Shown here one piece after another: positions 1-5,667 of a DNA stretch of 6,523 bases. Made by a program: the position numbers and the translations under genes. The notes under the pieces are model-generated. The model ran no database searches, had not been told where the DNA came from, and saw only the letters and a list, made by a program, of their open reading frames with translations. The first letter of the stretch is position 1; each line of letters opens with the position of its first letter. This DNA is from Lachnospiraceae bacterium. Lineage in GTDB: Bacteria > Bacillota_A > Clostridia > Lachnospirales > Lachnospiraceae. The DNA is taken from NCBI GenBank assembly GCA_028694115.1, contig JAQUUB010000174.1, forward strand, positions 1-6,523. The letters are read 5' to 3'.

Positions 1-169
1 CAAGTTCCGTTACATTCAAATCCTGATTATCTTCAATGAGCGCAAGCATATGAATTTCAGAAGGATAAAGTAAAATATCATTATAACTTCTTAATTGTCC
101 GTCAATTAAGTTGTTCAATTCATTATACAAATTAAATATTCCTTCACATTTAGTTATGATTTCCTCCAT
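1..169 (-). CDS. MarR-family transcriptional regulator, N-terminal part (cut by window edge)
   Basis: Only the first 56 codons are in the window; the gene runs off the left edge. The translation starts MEEIITKCEGIFNLYNELNN and continues to a stretch reading LYPSEIHMLALIEDNQ then LNVTEL. This matches the usual start of MarR-family winged-helix repressors: an N-terminal dimerisation helix, a conserved Ser-Glu-x-His segment, then the helix leading into the DNA-binding wing. The ATG at 169-167 is chosen because a full AGGAGGT ribosome binding site lies 8 nt upstream (184-178). A promoter with a perfect inverted repeat over its -10 region lies just upstream, the usual arrangement for an autorepressed MarR gene. 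The target genes, probably downstream and outside the window, and the ligand cannot be told. Family assignment rests on motif recognition over a short stretch. Confidence 0.72.
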   Translation of the reverse strand, partial: MEEIITKCEGIFNLYNELNNLIDGQLRSYNDILLYPSEIHMLALIEDNQDLNVTEL

Positions 170-177
170 CCAACTGT

Positions 178-184
178 ACCTCCT
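178..184 (-). promoter_or_regulatory. Ribosome binding site of the MarR-family gene
   Basis: On the minus strand this reads AGGAGGT, a near-perfect anti-16S match, 8 nt before the ATG at 169. It fixes the start of the marR-like gene, which is otherwise a short partial reading frame. Confidence 0.85.
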
Positions 185-191
185 AATAGAT

Positions 192-215
192 TCCTGTATT
201 TATGTTAATACAGGA
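192..215. promoter_or_regulatory. Perfect 9-bp inverted repeat, probable MarR operator
   Basis: The plus strand reads TCCTGTATT, six spacer bases (TATGTT), then AATACAGGA, the exact reverse complement of the left arm. It covers the -10 hexamer and part of the spacer of the marR-like promoter. MarR-family dimers typically bind inverted repeats of about this size at their own promoters and repress themselves. The symmetry is seen directly; its use as operator is inferred from position and family habit. Confidence 0.65.
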
Positions 216-230
216 TAACAATTTTGTCAA
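202..230 (-). promoter_or_regulatory. SigA-type promoter of the MarR-family gene
   Basis: On the minus strand a perfect -35 TTGACA (230-225) is followed, after a 17-nt spacer, by TAACAT (207-202), a 4/6 match to the -10 consensus. The gene's ribosome binding site follows at 184. Spacing and position are right for the main promoter of the marR-like gene. The -10 lies inside the palindrome at 192-215, so occupancy of that palindrome would block RNA polymerase. Confidence 0.7.
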
Positions 231-250
231 GCAACCTACTACTTTCCGCC

Positions 251-268
251 AGATGACCGTTAGATGAC
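251..268. repeat. Short direct repeat AGATGAC, 11 nt apart
   Basis: AGATGAC occurs at 251-257 and again at 262-268, so the two copies are one helical turn apart. They lie about 20 bp upstream of the -35 hexamer of the marR-like promoter. The spacing is that of tandem half-sites for OmpR-type regulators, but the match is only 7 bp and could be chance. Otherwise the interval 231-328 shows no gene. Confidence 0.3.
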
Positions 269-328
269 TGACAAGGGGACTCTTAACTTCATTGAACTGG
301 ATGGTAAAATGTCATTCTCTTGGACGTT

Positions 329-366
329 AAAAGAGCAGGCGAGAATTTTTCATTTTTCTCCTGCTC
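329..366 (-). terminator. Hairpin terminator overlapping the stop of the regulator remnant
   Basis: On the minus strand GAGCAGG (366-360) pairs with CCTGCTC (339-333). An inner AGAA/TTCT pairing follows after a 2-nt bulge, and TTTT follows the stem. The loop contains the TGA that ends the regulator remnant at 352-350. This looks like the original terminator of that decayed gene. The U tract is short, so strength is uncertain. Confidence 0.5.
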
Positions 367-491
367 CAGCATTGAACCGATACCCCACTCCACGAATATT
401 TTCTATGTACTGCGGAAAGCTCTCATCCGGCTCAATCTTCTCCCCATACTGCTTCATAAATCTGCTCATACGTGTATACCCTTCTTTTCGG
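350..491 (-). pseudogene. Remnant of an OmpR-family response regulator, C-terminal winged helix only
   Basis: Two pieces of a DNA-binding winged-helix domain are recognisable in different frames on the minus strand. The upstream piece (491-435) reads PKRRVYTYEQIYEAVWGED, the recognition-domain entry seen in regulators of this class, and then hits TGA (434-432). The downstream piece (439-353) reads KIEPDESFPQYIENIRGVGY and on through RFNAGAGEK to a stop at 352-350. This is the canonical C-terminal beta-hairpin ending in GVGYRF. The roughly 20 residues that normally join them (the DNA-recognition helix region) are missing and the frame is changed. No receiver domain or start codon is visible. 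The TYEQIYE-VW motif is closer to the regulator at 5993-6523 (TYEQIYETVW) than to the one at 1967-2626 (SREQIYEAVF). The gene is non-functional as it stands. Confidence 0.75.
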
Positions 492-535
492 ACAAGGGCG
501 GCATTTTGCTGTCGCTCTTTTAAACTTTTCTACAG

Positions 536-572
536 ATTATACTAATATGACTTTTTGAAGATTTCATAAAGA
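536..572 (-). promoter_or_regulatory. Promoter-like element with TCT direct repeat, copy A
   Basis: On the minus strand TCTTTATGAAATCTTCAAA (572-554) holds two TCT half-sites whose starts are 11 nt apart, followed 20 nt downstream of the second by a perfect TATAAT (541-536). No good -35 hexamer precedes it, as expected for an activator-dependent promoter. It lies after the kinase terminator and points into the regulator remnant. The same 19 bases occur upstream of the ABC operon at 5706-5724. Whether this promoter still drives anything useful is unclear, because only a pseudogene follows. Confidence 0.55.
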
Positions 573-578
573 TTGGCC

Positions 579-606
579 AAAAAAGAACGGCTCCGAAAAG
601 CCGCTC
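579..606 (-). terminator. Intrinsic terminator of the resistance operon, after the kinase gene
   Basis: On the minus strand GAGCGGCT (606-599) pairs with AGCCGTTC (592-585), giving 8 pairs with one G-U. The loop is TTTCGG and six T (584-579) follow. It begins 6 nt after the kinase stop codon. This marks the end of the six-gene transcription unit. Confidence 0.88.
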
Positions 607-611
607 AATTA

Positions 612-1976
612 TTAACAGGGAATTTGTATCGTAACCTTTGCCCCGCCTGTTTTCAGTGAATTTTCTAAAATAAGCTGCCCACCATGTTGTTCCACAATAG
701 AGTCGGCTATATACAGTCCCATGCCATAGTGCATTTCTACATGACGACTTTGATCGGACATATAGAATTGTTCTTTGGCATGAAGCAAGGCTTCTTGCGA
801 AAACCCTTTTCCTTCATCAACGATGGATATTTGTACAAAGCTGCCAACCGTGGAAATATACACATAGATTGTCCCTTCTTGCGGCGAATAGTACAAAGCA
901 TTATTAAGTATATTCATAATTGTTCGTTCCAGAAGGGTTTTATCTACTGTAAGCTGTTGTGGAATAATCTTCATTTTGGTTTCTAGTTGAATTTCACTTA
1001 ATTTGCAAAGAACAATCATTTGCAGCTCAAGCTGTTTTAAGTAATCTGGAAAATCAACTGTCTCACTATGAAATTGAATACCTATTGTTGCTTTGGATAT
1101 ATCAATCAGTGCCCTAATATAACTCTGCATTTTTTCAGAACTACTAATAATATAGTCAGCGCATTGCTGCTGCTCTGCATCCAAATTCGTCTCACTAATC
1201 AAATCTGCATTTCCTTGAATGACGGTTAGCGGCGTTTTCAAATCGTGAGCCAATGCTGCAATTTGTTCCTTTTGTATCTGGTCAGCTTTCCATTGCTGTT
1301 CCAATGAAGTTTTCAGACTTTCTTTCATACTTGAAAATGATAAAAGCACTTCTTCAAATTCCCTGATTTTTGAATGTTCCACTTCAAAATCAAGATTTTG
1401 CTGTGCTACTTCTGCCGTAGCCGTATAAAGTGGAGAAAGTTGTGACCGAAGGTTTTTTGCAAATCTAGTTGTGAGAAAAGCGCACACAAAAACACAATTC
1501 AAACCAATCAGAACATACAATAGGATTTCTGGTGATGGCAAATGCTCATTCATCCATTCATCCGTAAATTGGGAACCGATATAGTATTGAAGAATGACCA
1601 ATTCATTCTCACGAGTAACAAGCAAATACTGCCTGTTTAGGCGTCTATCTATTACTCCGGTCGTTGCGTACTCCATAGCCCGTTCCAGATTATCGCCTTC
1701 AAGGGTAGTTTCGACGACTTGATAGTTCTTATTCAAGATAAGATATTTACACCCTGCGGGCAACTTTATTTCCGTTAAATCTGGTGTTGTTGCGATAATC
1801 GGTGCAATTTCCTGAACACTTCGTTCCGAGTAATCAGCATAAGATATAATGTCAAAGGTTGTACTAAGCAAGAGCGTGCCAAAAGGAATAGCTACTGCCA
1901 ATGACAGCCCCACAAGCAGCATAATCAAAAATTTCCAAAAAGCAGTTTTAAGTGTGATTCTTTTCTTCACTCCCAT
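612..1976 (-). CDS. Membrane sensor histidine kinase of the lantibiotic/antimicrobial-peptide response system
   Basis: The protein has 454 residues. Transmembrane helix 1 is at about 15-38, an extracytoplasmic sensor loop spans about 40-150, and helix 2 is at about 151-170, followed by a HAMP-like linker. The dimerisation/phosphoacceptor box reads ALAHDLKTPLTVI with His244. The ATPase domain has an N-box NILNNALYYSP (about 355-365), a G1 box DEGKGF (387-392) and a G2 box GMGLYIA (418-424), all intact. It should autophosphorylate on His244 and pass phosphate to the adjacent regulator; architecture and neighbours resemble NisK/SpaK/CprK kinases. The ATG at 1976 overlaps the regulator gene by 10 nt, implying translational coupling. 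A TTG at 1994 and a GTG at 1970 (GTGA overlap) are alternative starts. The sensor loop has no recognisable fold, so the ligand is inferred from the transporter genes only. Confidence 0.93.
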   Translation of the reverse strand: MGVKKRITLKTAFWKFLIMLLVGLSLAVAIPFGTLLLSTTFDIISYADYSERSVQEIAPIIATTPDLTEIKLPAGCKYLILNKNYQVVETTLEGDNLERAMEYATTGVIDRRLNRQYLLVTRENELVILQYYIGSQFTDEWMNEHLPSPEILLYVLIGLNCVFVCAFLTTRFAKNLRSQLSPLYTATAEVAQQNLDFEVEHSKIREFEEVLLSFSSMKESLKTSLEQQWKADQIQKEQIAALAHDLKTPLTVIQGNADLISETNLDAEQQQCADYIISSSEKMQSYIRALIDISKATIGIQFHSETVDFPDYLKQLELQMIVLCKLSEIQLETKMKIIPQQLTVDKTLLERTIMNILNNALYYSPQEGTIYVYISTVGSFVQISIVDEGKGFSQEALLHAKEQFYMSDQSRHVEMHYGMGLYIADSIVEQHGGQLILENSLKTGGAKVTIQIPC

Positions 1977-2626
1977 TTGTATCCAATCCCCCAAACTGTT
2001 GTAATCGGCTGTATTTCCAGTTTACTCAGCTTTGCACGAATATTTTTGATATGGGTTGAGATAGTGGAATTATCACTATCCCCGTTCAGACTGAAAACAG
2101 CCTCATAAATCTGTTCCCTTGAAAATACTTGTCCCTTGTTCCGAGCAAGATATTCACAAATTAGATATTCGCTTTTCGTCAAGGTTGCTGGCACGCCATC
2201 TACTTGAAGTTCTTTTGCAGATAAATCCAGCTTAATTCTATCAAATATGAGGGAAGTATGTCGCTCCCGGCTCTCTCGACGCAGGTGTGCATTAACTCTG
2301 GCTCGCAGCTCTGCAATGCGGAAAGGCTTTGCAAGATAATCGTCGGCACCAAGACCAAGGCCAAAGGTAACATCATTCTCCATTGTCTTTGCTGTTAAGA
2401 ATAAAATGGGACAGTCCACCAAAGAGCGTATCTTTTTACAAAATGTGAAGCCGTCCATACCCGGCATCATAATATCCAAAATAATCAAATCATATCGTCC
2501 CAGTTTATCCAACGGAACCAGTTCTGCCGCCGCATAGGTTGAAACAATATATTCATCTTTCTGTAAGCCGTTTTTAATAAGCTCCAAGATAGGAGTTTCA
2601 TCATCAACAGCAAGAATCATTGCCAT
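1967..2626 (-). CDS. OmpR-family response regulator, partner of the adjacent kinase
   Basis: The protein has 219 residues. The receiver domain (about 1-115) carries the acidic pair Asp8-Asp9, phosphoacceptor Asp51 in LIILDIMMPGMDG, switch Thr78 and Lys100 in DDYLAKPF, so all catalytic positions are present. The C-terminal winged helix (about 122-219) has SREQIYEAVF, the recognition-helix segment STISTHIKNIRAKL, and ends WGIGYKWE. It is of the NisR/SpaR type by context. The ATG at 2626 is chosen over an upstream TTG at 2680 because AAGGAGG lies 7 nt upstream of it; MILAVDDE two codons later would be the other choice. It overlaps the kinase gene by 10 nt, so the pair is coupled. It follows the lipoprotein gene after 66 bp. 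The likely targets are the TCT repeat boxes at 5706-5724 and 554-572. Confidence 0.94.
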   Translation of the reverse strand: MAMILAVDDETPILELIKNGLQKDEYIVSTYAAAELVPLDKLGRYDLIILDIMMPGMDGFTFCKKIRSLVDCPILFLTAKTMENDVTFGLGLGADDYLAKPFRIAELRARVNAHLRRESRERHTSLIFDRIKLDLSAKELQVDGVPATLTKSEYLICEYLARNKGQVFSREQIYEAVFSLNGDSDNSTISTHIKNIRAKLSKLEIQPITTVWGIGYKWE

Positions 2627-2633
2627 AACACCG

Positions 2634-2640
2634 CCTCCTT
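2634..2640 (-). promoter_or_regulatory. Ribosome binding site that sets the regulator start
   Basis: The minus strand reads AAGGAGG, 7 nt before the ATG at 2626. The longer reading frame from TTG at 2680 would put this site inside the coding region and add a Cys-rich, non-homologous leader, so it was rejected. Confidence 0.85.
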
Positions 2641-2660
2641 TCAGTAAAATCCATAGTATA

Positions 2661-2687
2661 AGTATACCGCATCTGCACAAGTGTGAA
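2661..2687 (-). promoter_or_regulatory. Possible weak internal promoter before the regulator-kinase pair
   Basis: The 66-bp gap after the lipoprotein stop contains TTCACA (2687-2682) and TATACT (2666-2661) on the minus strand, each a 5/6 match to the consensus. They are separated by a short 15-nt spacer. A small palindrome, GTATA-CT-TATAC, overlaps the -10 (2667-2656). An internal promoter here would give basal regulator and kinase, as is usual for self-inducing systems. The short spacer makes this a weak call. Confidence 0.3.
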
Positions 2688-2692
2688 AAAAA

Positions 2693-3505
2693 TTACTGTG
2701 CTGTTGCCAGATAGTATTTGTTGTTTACCTTTACTGCCACGGCTTCGGTGGTTGCAATGCCGGAAACTTCATAAACATCTTTATAAAACCAGTTTTCGCG
2801 CTTTGCGCTTCCGGTTCCAGACCAATCTACTTTGTTTAGTTCATCCTTTGTGAGCGGTTTTCCTGTGTCTGCATCAAAGGTGATGTTCTGTGCAAGAATA
2901 GCCAGATAATTACTCAATTGATGATCCGGCACAATCTCCGAAGTCACCTGATAAACGACATCATCACAAATCAACTGTGTTGCATTATTGGTGTTAATTT
3001 CAAACTTCCCGCTAACGGTTTGTTTTTCAGATGTAAAATCAAAAATAGACATATCGTCAGTAAGCGCATCTGTGGAAATGGCCTTATGATAGCCGCCGTT
3101 TGCATCCACAATCAAGTATGTGACATCGTTAGGAGCAGCGTACACATTAAGAAACGGAATCAGATATGCCGCATCCGGGGTTCTGTCTGCTAAATCGGCC
3201 AAACTCTGAAAAGTCGCTTTTTCAATATCTTCTTGCATAAGGATTTTACCATTTCTGTCTATTGCGACAAGCTGCCTGATATAACCAATCCAATCCCCCA
3301 AACTGGCATTGGAAACCGTTTCATCCAAAATAGTATAACTTTCTGATTGATAGAAAAACTGCGTTACATTTTCAGTATTCAAAGAGCAAGGCTCCTTGCC
3401 GCTGGAGTATTCATTGATTTTCTCCTGCAAAAGAGAACACCCAGCAAGTAGCCCACACATCGCCGCTATGATAAACACTCCAACAAATCCGAATTTTTTA
3501 TTCAT
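2693..3505 (-). CDS. NisI/SpaI-like immunity lipoprotein
   Basis: The protein has 270 residues. It begins MNKKFGFVGVFIIAAMCGLLAGC, a type II signal peptide with positive N-terminus, hydrophobic core and lipobox Leu20-Ala21-Gly22-Cys23, so the mature protein is lipid-anchored on the outer face of the membrane. The mature part has no transmembrane segment. It seems to have two halves, the second ending in EVSGIATTEAVAVKVNNKYY, a pattern that fits the C-terminal SpaI-type domain. In nisin- and subtilin-type systems such lipoproteins bind the peptide or shield lipid II next to LanFEG. The ATG at 3505 has GGGAG 8 nt upstream and overlaps the MutG gene by 8 nt; a longer frame to 3559 would bury the signal peptide. 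Lipoprotein nature is near certain; the NisI/SpaI family call rests on context and weak motif resemblance. Confidence 0.8.
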   Translation of the reverse strand: MNKKFGFVGVFIIAAMCGLLAGCSLLQEKINEYSSGKEPCSLNTENVTQFFYQSESYTILDETVSNASLGDWIGYIRQLVAIDRNGKILMQEDIEKATFQSLADLADRTPDAAYLIPFLNVYAAPNDVTYLIVDANGGYHKAISTDALTDDMSIFDFTSEKQTVSGKFEINTNNATQLICDDVVYQVTSEIVPDHQLSNYLAILAQNITFDADTGKPLTKDELNKVDWSGTGSAKRENWFYKDVYEVSGIATTEAVAVKVNNKYYLATAQ

Positions 3506-4229
3506 AATTTTTTCTCCCTTCCCAATGAATAAACCATTTAATAGCTGCCAACAAAGCACAGACAGTTAAGAGCATCGACAGCACCCACTCAACTCCATTT
3601 CGTCCTAATGTTTGATTAAGTACATCATGTCCCCAGCTAATAGACCATGCAAAAGGAATATACCGGGCAGCTCCTTTCAGTTCAATGTTACTGTACATGA
3701 TTATCTGCAAACTCTCAAAAATGCCCCAAAATAGAGAAACTCCAAATCCGAATTTTAAGCTTAAAAACAGATGTAACACATAGATGATAAGATTTCCTAA
3801 AGCTATCCCTATCATCGCTTGTACCAGTAAGCAGATATTGATTTCTTCAAACTGGCCAGTTAATCCAAGACCAAGCAGAAAGAGCGCATACAAACATCCT
3901 AACGCAGCAGTTCCACTCCCATACAACACGACCAGCTTTGCCAAAAATATTCTTCCCCTCCGAGGAACAGCCAGAAGCGTTTGAAAGTGAGACGCCCGTT
4001 CTTCCTGTAATACATTCAAGCTGACAATCAATCCAATAAGTAGCGGAAACATAGTTGCTGTAATTTCTAAAATCAGTTTGAGCTTTTTCATGTCATCCAC
4101 GCTATCATAGAGCATGAAGTAAAGCACAAAGATGAATGCTCCAGCCACAGGCATTATTATATGAACCTTCCAAAATGAAGTGTGTTTTAACTTTGCAAGT
4201 TCCGAACAAATTGCTGAAATTAGCCCCAT
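3498..4229 (-). CDS. Lantibiotic-protection ABC transporter permease, MutG type
   Basis: The protein has 243 residues, normal for the family, with six predicted membrane helices (about 22-41, 52-73, 98-122, 131-153, 160-180, 214-235). The N-terminus SELAKLKHTSFWKVHIIMP resembles the MutG/EpiG/NisG pattern. QEERASHFQTLLAVP (75-89), in the first cytoplasmic loop, is the Glu-Glu-Arg segment shared by the two permeases and presumably contacts the ATPase. It should pair with the upstream permease and the ATPase to expel lantibiotic-like peptides from the membrane. The ATG at 4229 overlaps the upstream permease gene by 10 nt and has AGGAGG 8 nt before it, inside that gene. Confidence 0.88.
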   Translation of the reverse strand: MGLISAICSELAKLKHTSFWKVHIIMPVAGAFIFVLYFMLYDSVDDMKKLKLILEITATMFPLLIGLIVSLNVLQEERASHFQTLLAVPRRGRIFLAKLVVLYGSGTAALGCLYALFLLGLGLTGQFEEINICLLVQAMIGIALGNLIIYVLHLFLSLKFGFGVSLFWGIFESLQIIMYSNIELKGAARYIPFAWSISWGHDVLNQTLGRNGVEWVLSMLLTVCALLAAIKWFIHWEGRKNYE

Positions 4230-4954
4230 TTACTGCACCTCCTGTTTTCAAAATCTTTCGCATCCAAATAAGCAATGACGCCAAACAGGAGAACAGACAG
4301 AAACAACGCCAGCAAAATTGTACCCGAAAAGAAACTATTACCAGAGAAAGTTCCGTTAACTTTTATTCCCATAAGCGGCTCTGCCAGCTTTGCCGCCCAA
4401 CAGTACGGGCACAGCCAACCAATCATTCTATTACCCAACATTGTCGGGACGGAAATTCCAAGAATAGAGTTGAGAATAATCGGCAGTACCATTCCTGTCT
4501 TGCGGGTTAAATACAGGCACAAAGGGATTAGCCATATTGACGCAAGCGCAATTCCAAGACTGCCTAAAATGTTTTGCCTTATAGAATATACGGCTGTTGC
4601 AGGAGAAATCAGATTACCGATTGAAGCAAATACCGCCAGAAACAAAGCTGAAATGACCAACTTCTCGATCAGAACGATTGCTTTTGCAGTTTCAAATTTT
4701 TTGAGGTTCAGCGGTAAGGAAAACACAGCATAGTATTTTCCAGCTCTTTCTTCTTTCTGATGGGAAAGGGCGCAGAGAATAGCTATCGTACCCGGAAGAA
4801 GGAACGCATACCACCAGTAAAAAGTCATATATTGAAATCCCAAAAAGCCTCCGCAAATCCAAGCAAAAAGGGCTGTGAAAAGTGGTGCAATCCAAAGCAG
4901 CTTATTGGAAATTGTGCGCTTAAATTTAAGATGTTCTGATTTAAGATATTTCAT
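4220..4954 (-). CDS. Lantibiotic-protection ABC transporter permease, MutE/EpiE type
   Basis: The protein has 244 residues, the usual size. It opens KYLKSEHLKFKRTISNKLLW, the typical cytoplasmic lead-in of MutE/EpiE/NisE permeases, and shows about six membrane helices (about 19-40, 45-64, 94-115, 128-150, 156-175, 208-231). HQKEERAGKYYAVFSLP (65-81) is the conserved loop also found in the partner permease. It forms the membrane domain of a LanFEG exporter with the MutG-type protein and the ATPase. Its ATG lies 3 nt after the ATPase stop, with AAGGAGGGG of the ATPase C-terminal codons acting as ribosome binding site. Both permeases are intact although the ATPase gene upstream is frameshifted. 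Confidence 0.9.
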   Translation of the reverse strand: MKYLKSEHLKFKRTISNKLLWIAPLFTALFAWICGGFLGFQYMTFYWWYAFLLPGTIAILCALSHQKEERAGKYYAVFSLPLNLKKFETAKAIVLIEKLVISALFLAVFASIGNLISPATAVYSIRQNILGSLGIALASIWLIPLCLYLTRKTGMVLPIILNSILGISVPTMLGNRMIGWLCPYCWAAKLAEPLMGIKVNGTFSGNSFFSGTILLALFLSVLLFGVIAYLDAKDFENRRCSKWG

Positions 4955-4957
4955 TGA

Positions 4958-5263
4958 TTACCCCTCCTTGCGATTGTTCTTTACAACATCCATAAAGAGC
5001 CGTTCCAAATCTTCTCCGGAATGAAGTTCACCTTCATATCCCAGAGAGCCACCTGCAATAATGCCTATATGGTCTGCAGTCTGTTGCACCTCAGACAGGA
5101 TGTGGCTGGACAGAATCACCGTAATGCCCTTAGCCGAAAATGAGCAAATCAGTTCACGAAGTTCTTCAATGCCAACCGGGTCAAGACCATTAGTTGGCTC
5201 ATCCAAAATCAATAGCTTCGGATTGTTCAGCAACGCAATCGCAATTCCAAGCCGCTGCTTCAT
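4958..5263 (-). CDS. C-terminal fragment of the LanF-type ATPase, possible reinitiation product
   Basis: The fragment has 101 residues, beginning at the internal Met of the SLGMKQ motif. It carries Walker B LLILDE (17-22), D-loop and His54 of the H-loop. Its ATG (5263-5261) overlaps the premature TGA (5262-5260) as ATGA, so ribosomes that stop there could restart. No strong ribosome binding site precedes it. It lacks the Ser-Leu-Gly of the signature motif, so pairing with the N-terminal fragment would probably not rebuild a working ATPase, though it could keep translation flowing into the permease genes. Confidence 0.5.
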   Translation of the reverse strand: MKQRLGIAIALLNNPKLLILDEPTNGLDPVGIEELRELICSFSAKGITVILSSHILSEVQQTADHIGIIAGGSLGYEGELHSGEDLERLFMDVVKNNRKEG

Positions 5264-5658
5264 GCCAAGCGAAAACTGTCCGGCTCTCTTTTCCCAGTAT
5301 CAGTCAGACGAACAATTTCCAGCACTTCTTTAATTCGGTTATCATCCAGACTGAGAAGTGTTGTCCTGACTTTCAAATTTTCGTATGCCGTCAGATTTTC
5401 ATACAGCGGGGGCATCTCAATCAATGCTCCAATCTCGTTGAGTGCATCCCGTTTCCATGGCTGACCGTCAAAAAGGATAGTCCCCGAAGTCGGCTTCAAA
5501 ATTCCTGTAATCATTTTCAGAGTTGTAGATTTACCAGCTCCGTTAGGTCCCAGCAGGCCGTAGACGGAATTTCTTCTTATGTGCAACGACACATTGTTGA
5601 CTGCCATCTGTCCTTTGAAATTTTTGCAAAGGTTGGTGGTTTCTAAAATCATATTCAT
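5260..5658 (-). CDS. N-terminal fragment of the LanF-type ATPase as the sequence reads
   Basis: This is the first of two open frames produced by the frameshift: 132 residues with Walker A (37-45) and the E-loop Glu81, ending in the aberrant tail REPDSFRLA after about residue 123. It lacks the signature motif, Walker B and H-loop, so it could not hydrolyse ATP alone. It is listed separately because this is what would be translated if the sequence is correct. Confidence 0.6.
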   Translation of the reverse strand: MNMILETTNLCKNFKGQMAVNNVSLHIRRNSVYGLLGPNGAGKSTTLKMITGILKPTSGTILFDGQPWKRDALNEIGALIEMPPLYENLTAYENLKVRTTLLSLDDNRIKEVLEIVRLTDTGKREPDSFRLA

Positions 5659-5667
5659 GTTTTAATA

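Larger units (their letters stand above)
4958..5658 (-). pseudogene. Lantibiotic-protection ABC transporter ATPase (LanF type), frameshifted
   Basis: Read through with one correction, this is a full 233-residue ATPase of the NisF/SpaF/EpiF/BcrA group. Features in order: Walker A GPNGAGKST (37-45); IGALIEMPPLYENL, where Glu81 stands in place of the usual Q-loop glutamine (the E-loop known from LanF proteins); then after the break signature FSLGMKQRLG, Walker B LLILDEP, D-loop NGLD and H-loop SSH. The break is at 5284-5292, in AAAAGAGAG on the minus strand. The frame runs TGKREPDSFRLA and stops at 5262-5260. Adding one A gives TGKKRAGQFSLGMKQ, the expected family sequence; losing one AG pair would also restore frame. 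The start ATG at 5658 has AAAGGA 9 nt upstream; MILE two codons later is an alternative. All other domains are well kept, so the lesion is recent or an assembly error. Confidence 0.88.

Noticed and set aside
264..545. Rightward 93-codon open frame (and a nested 67-codon one)
   Set aside because: It is antisense to the response-regulator remnant, has no ribosome binding site, and its sequence resembles no protein family.
684..986. Rightward open frame inside the kinase gene
   Set aside because: It lies fully opposite the conserved ATPase domain of the kinase; no start signal.
1977..1994. TTG start for the kinase adding six residues
   Set aside because: The ATG at 1976 is a better start codon, and the added residues would come from inside the regulator's conserved C-terminus.
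4136..4733. Rightward open frames of 124 and 152 codons
   Set aside because: They are antisense to the MutE/MutG permease genes, which have clear starts, coupling and membrane helices.
5284..5292. Programmed ribosomal frameshifting in the ATPase
   Set aside because: The site does not form a proper X XXY YYZ slippery heptamer in the zero frame and no stimulatory hairpin is evident; mutation or assembly error is simpler.
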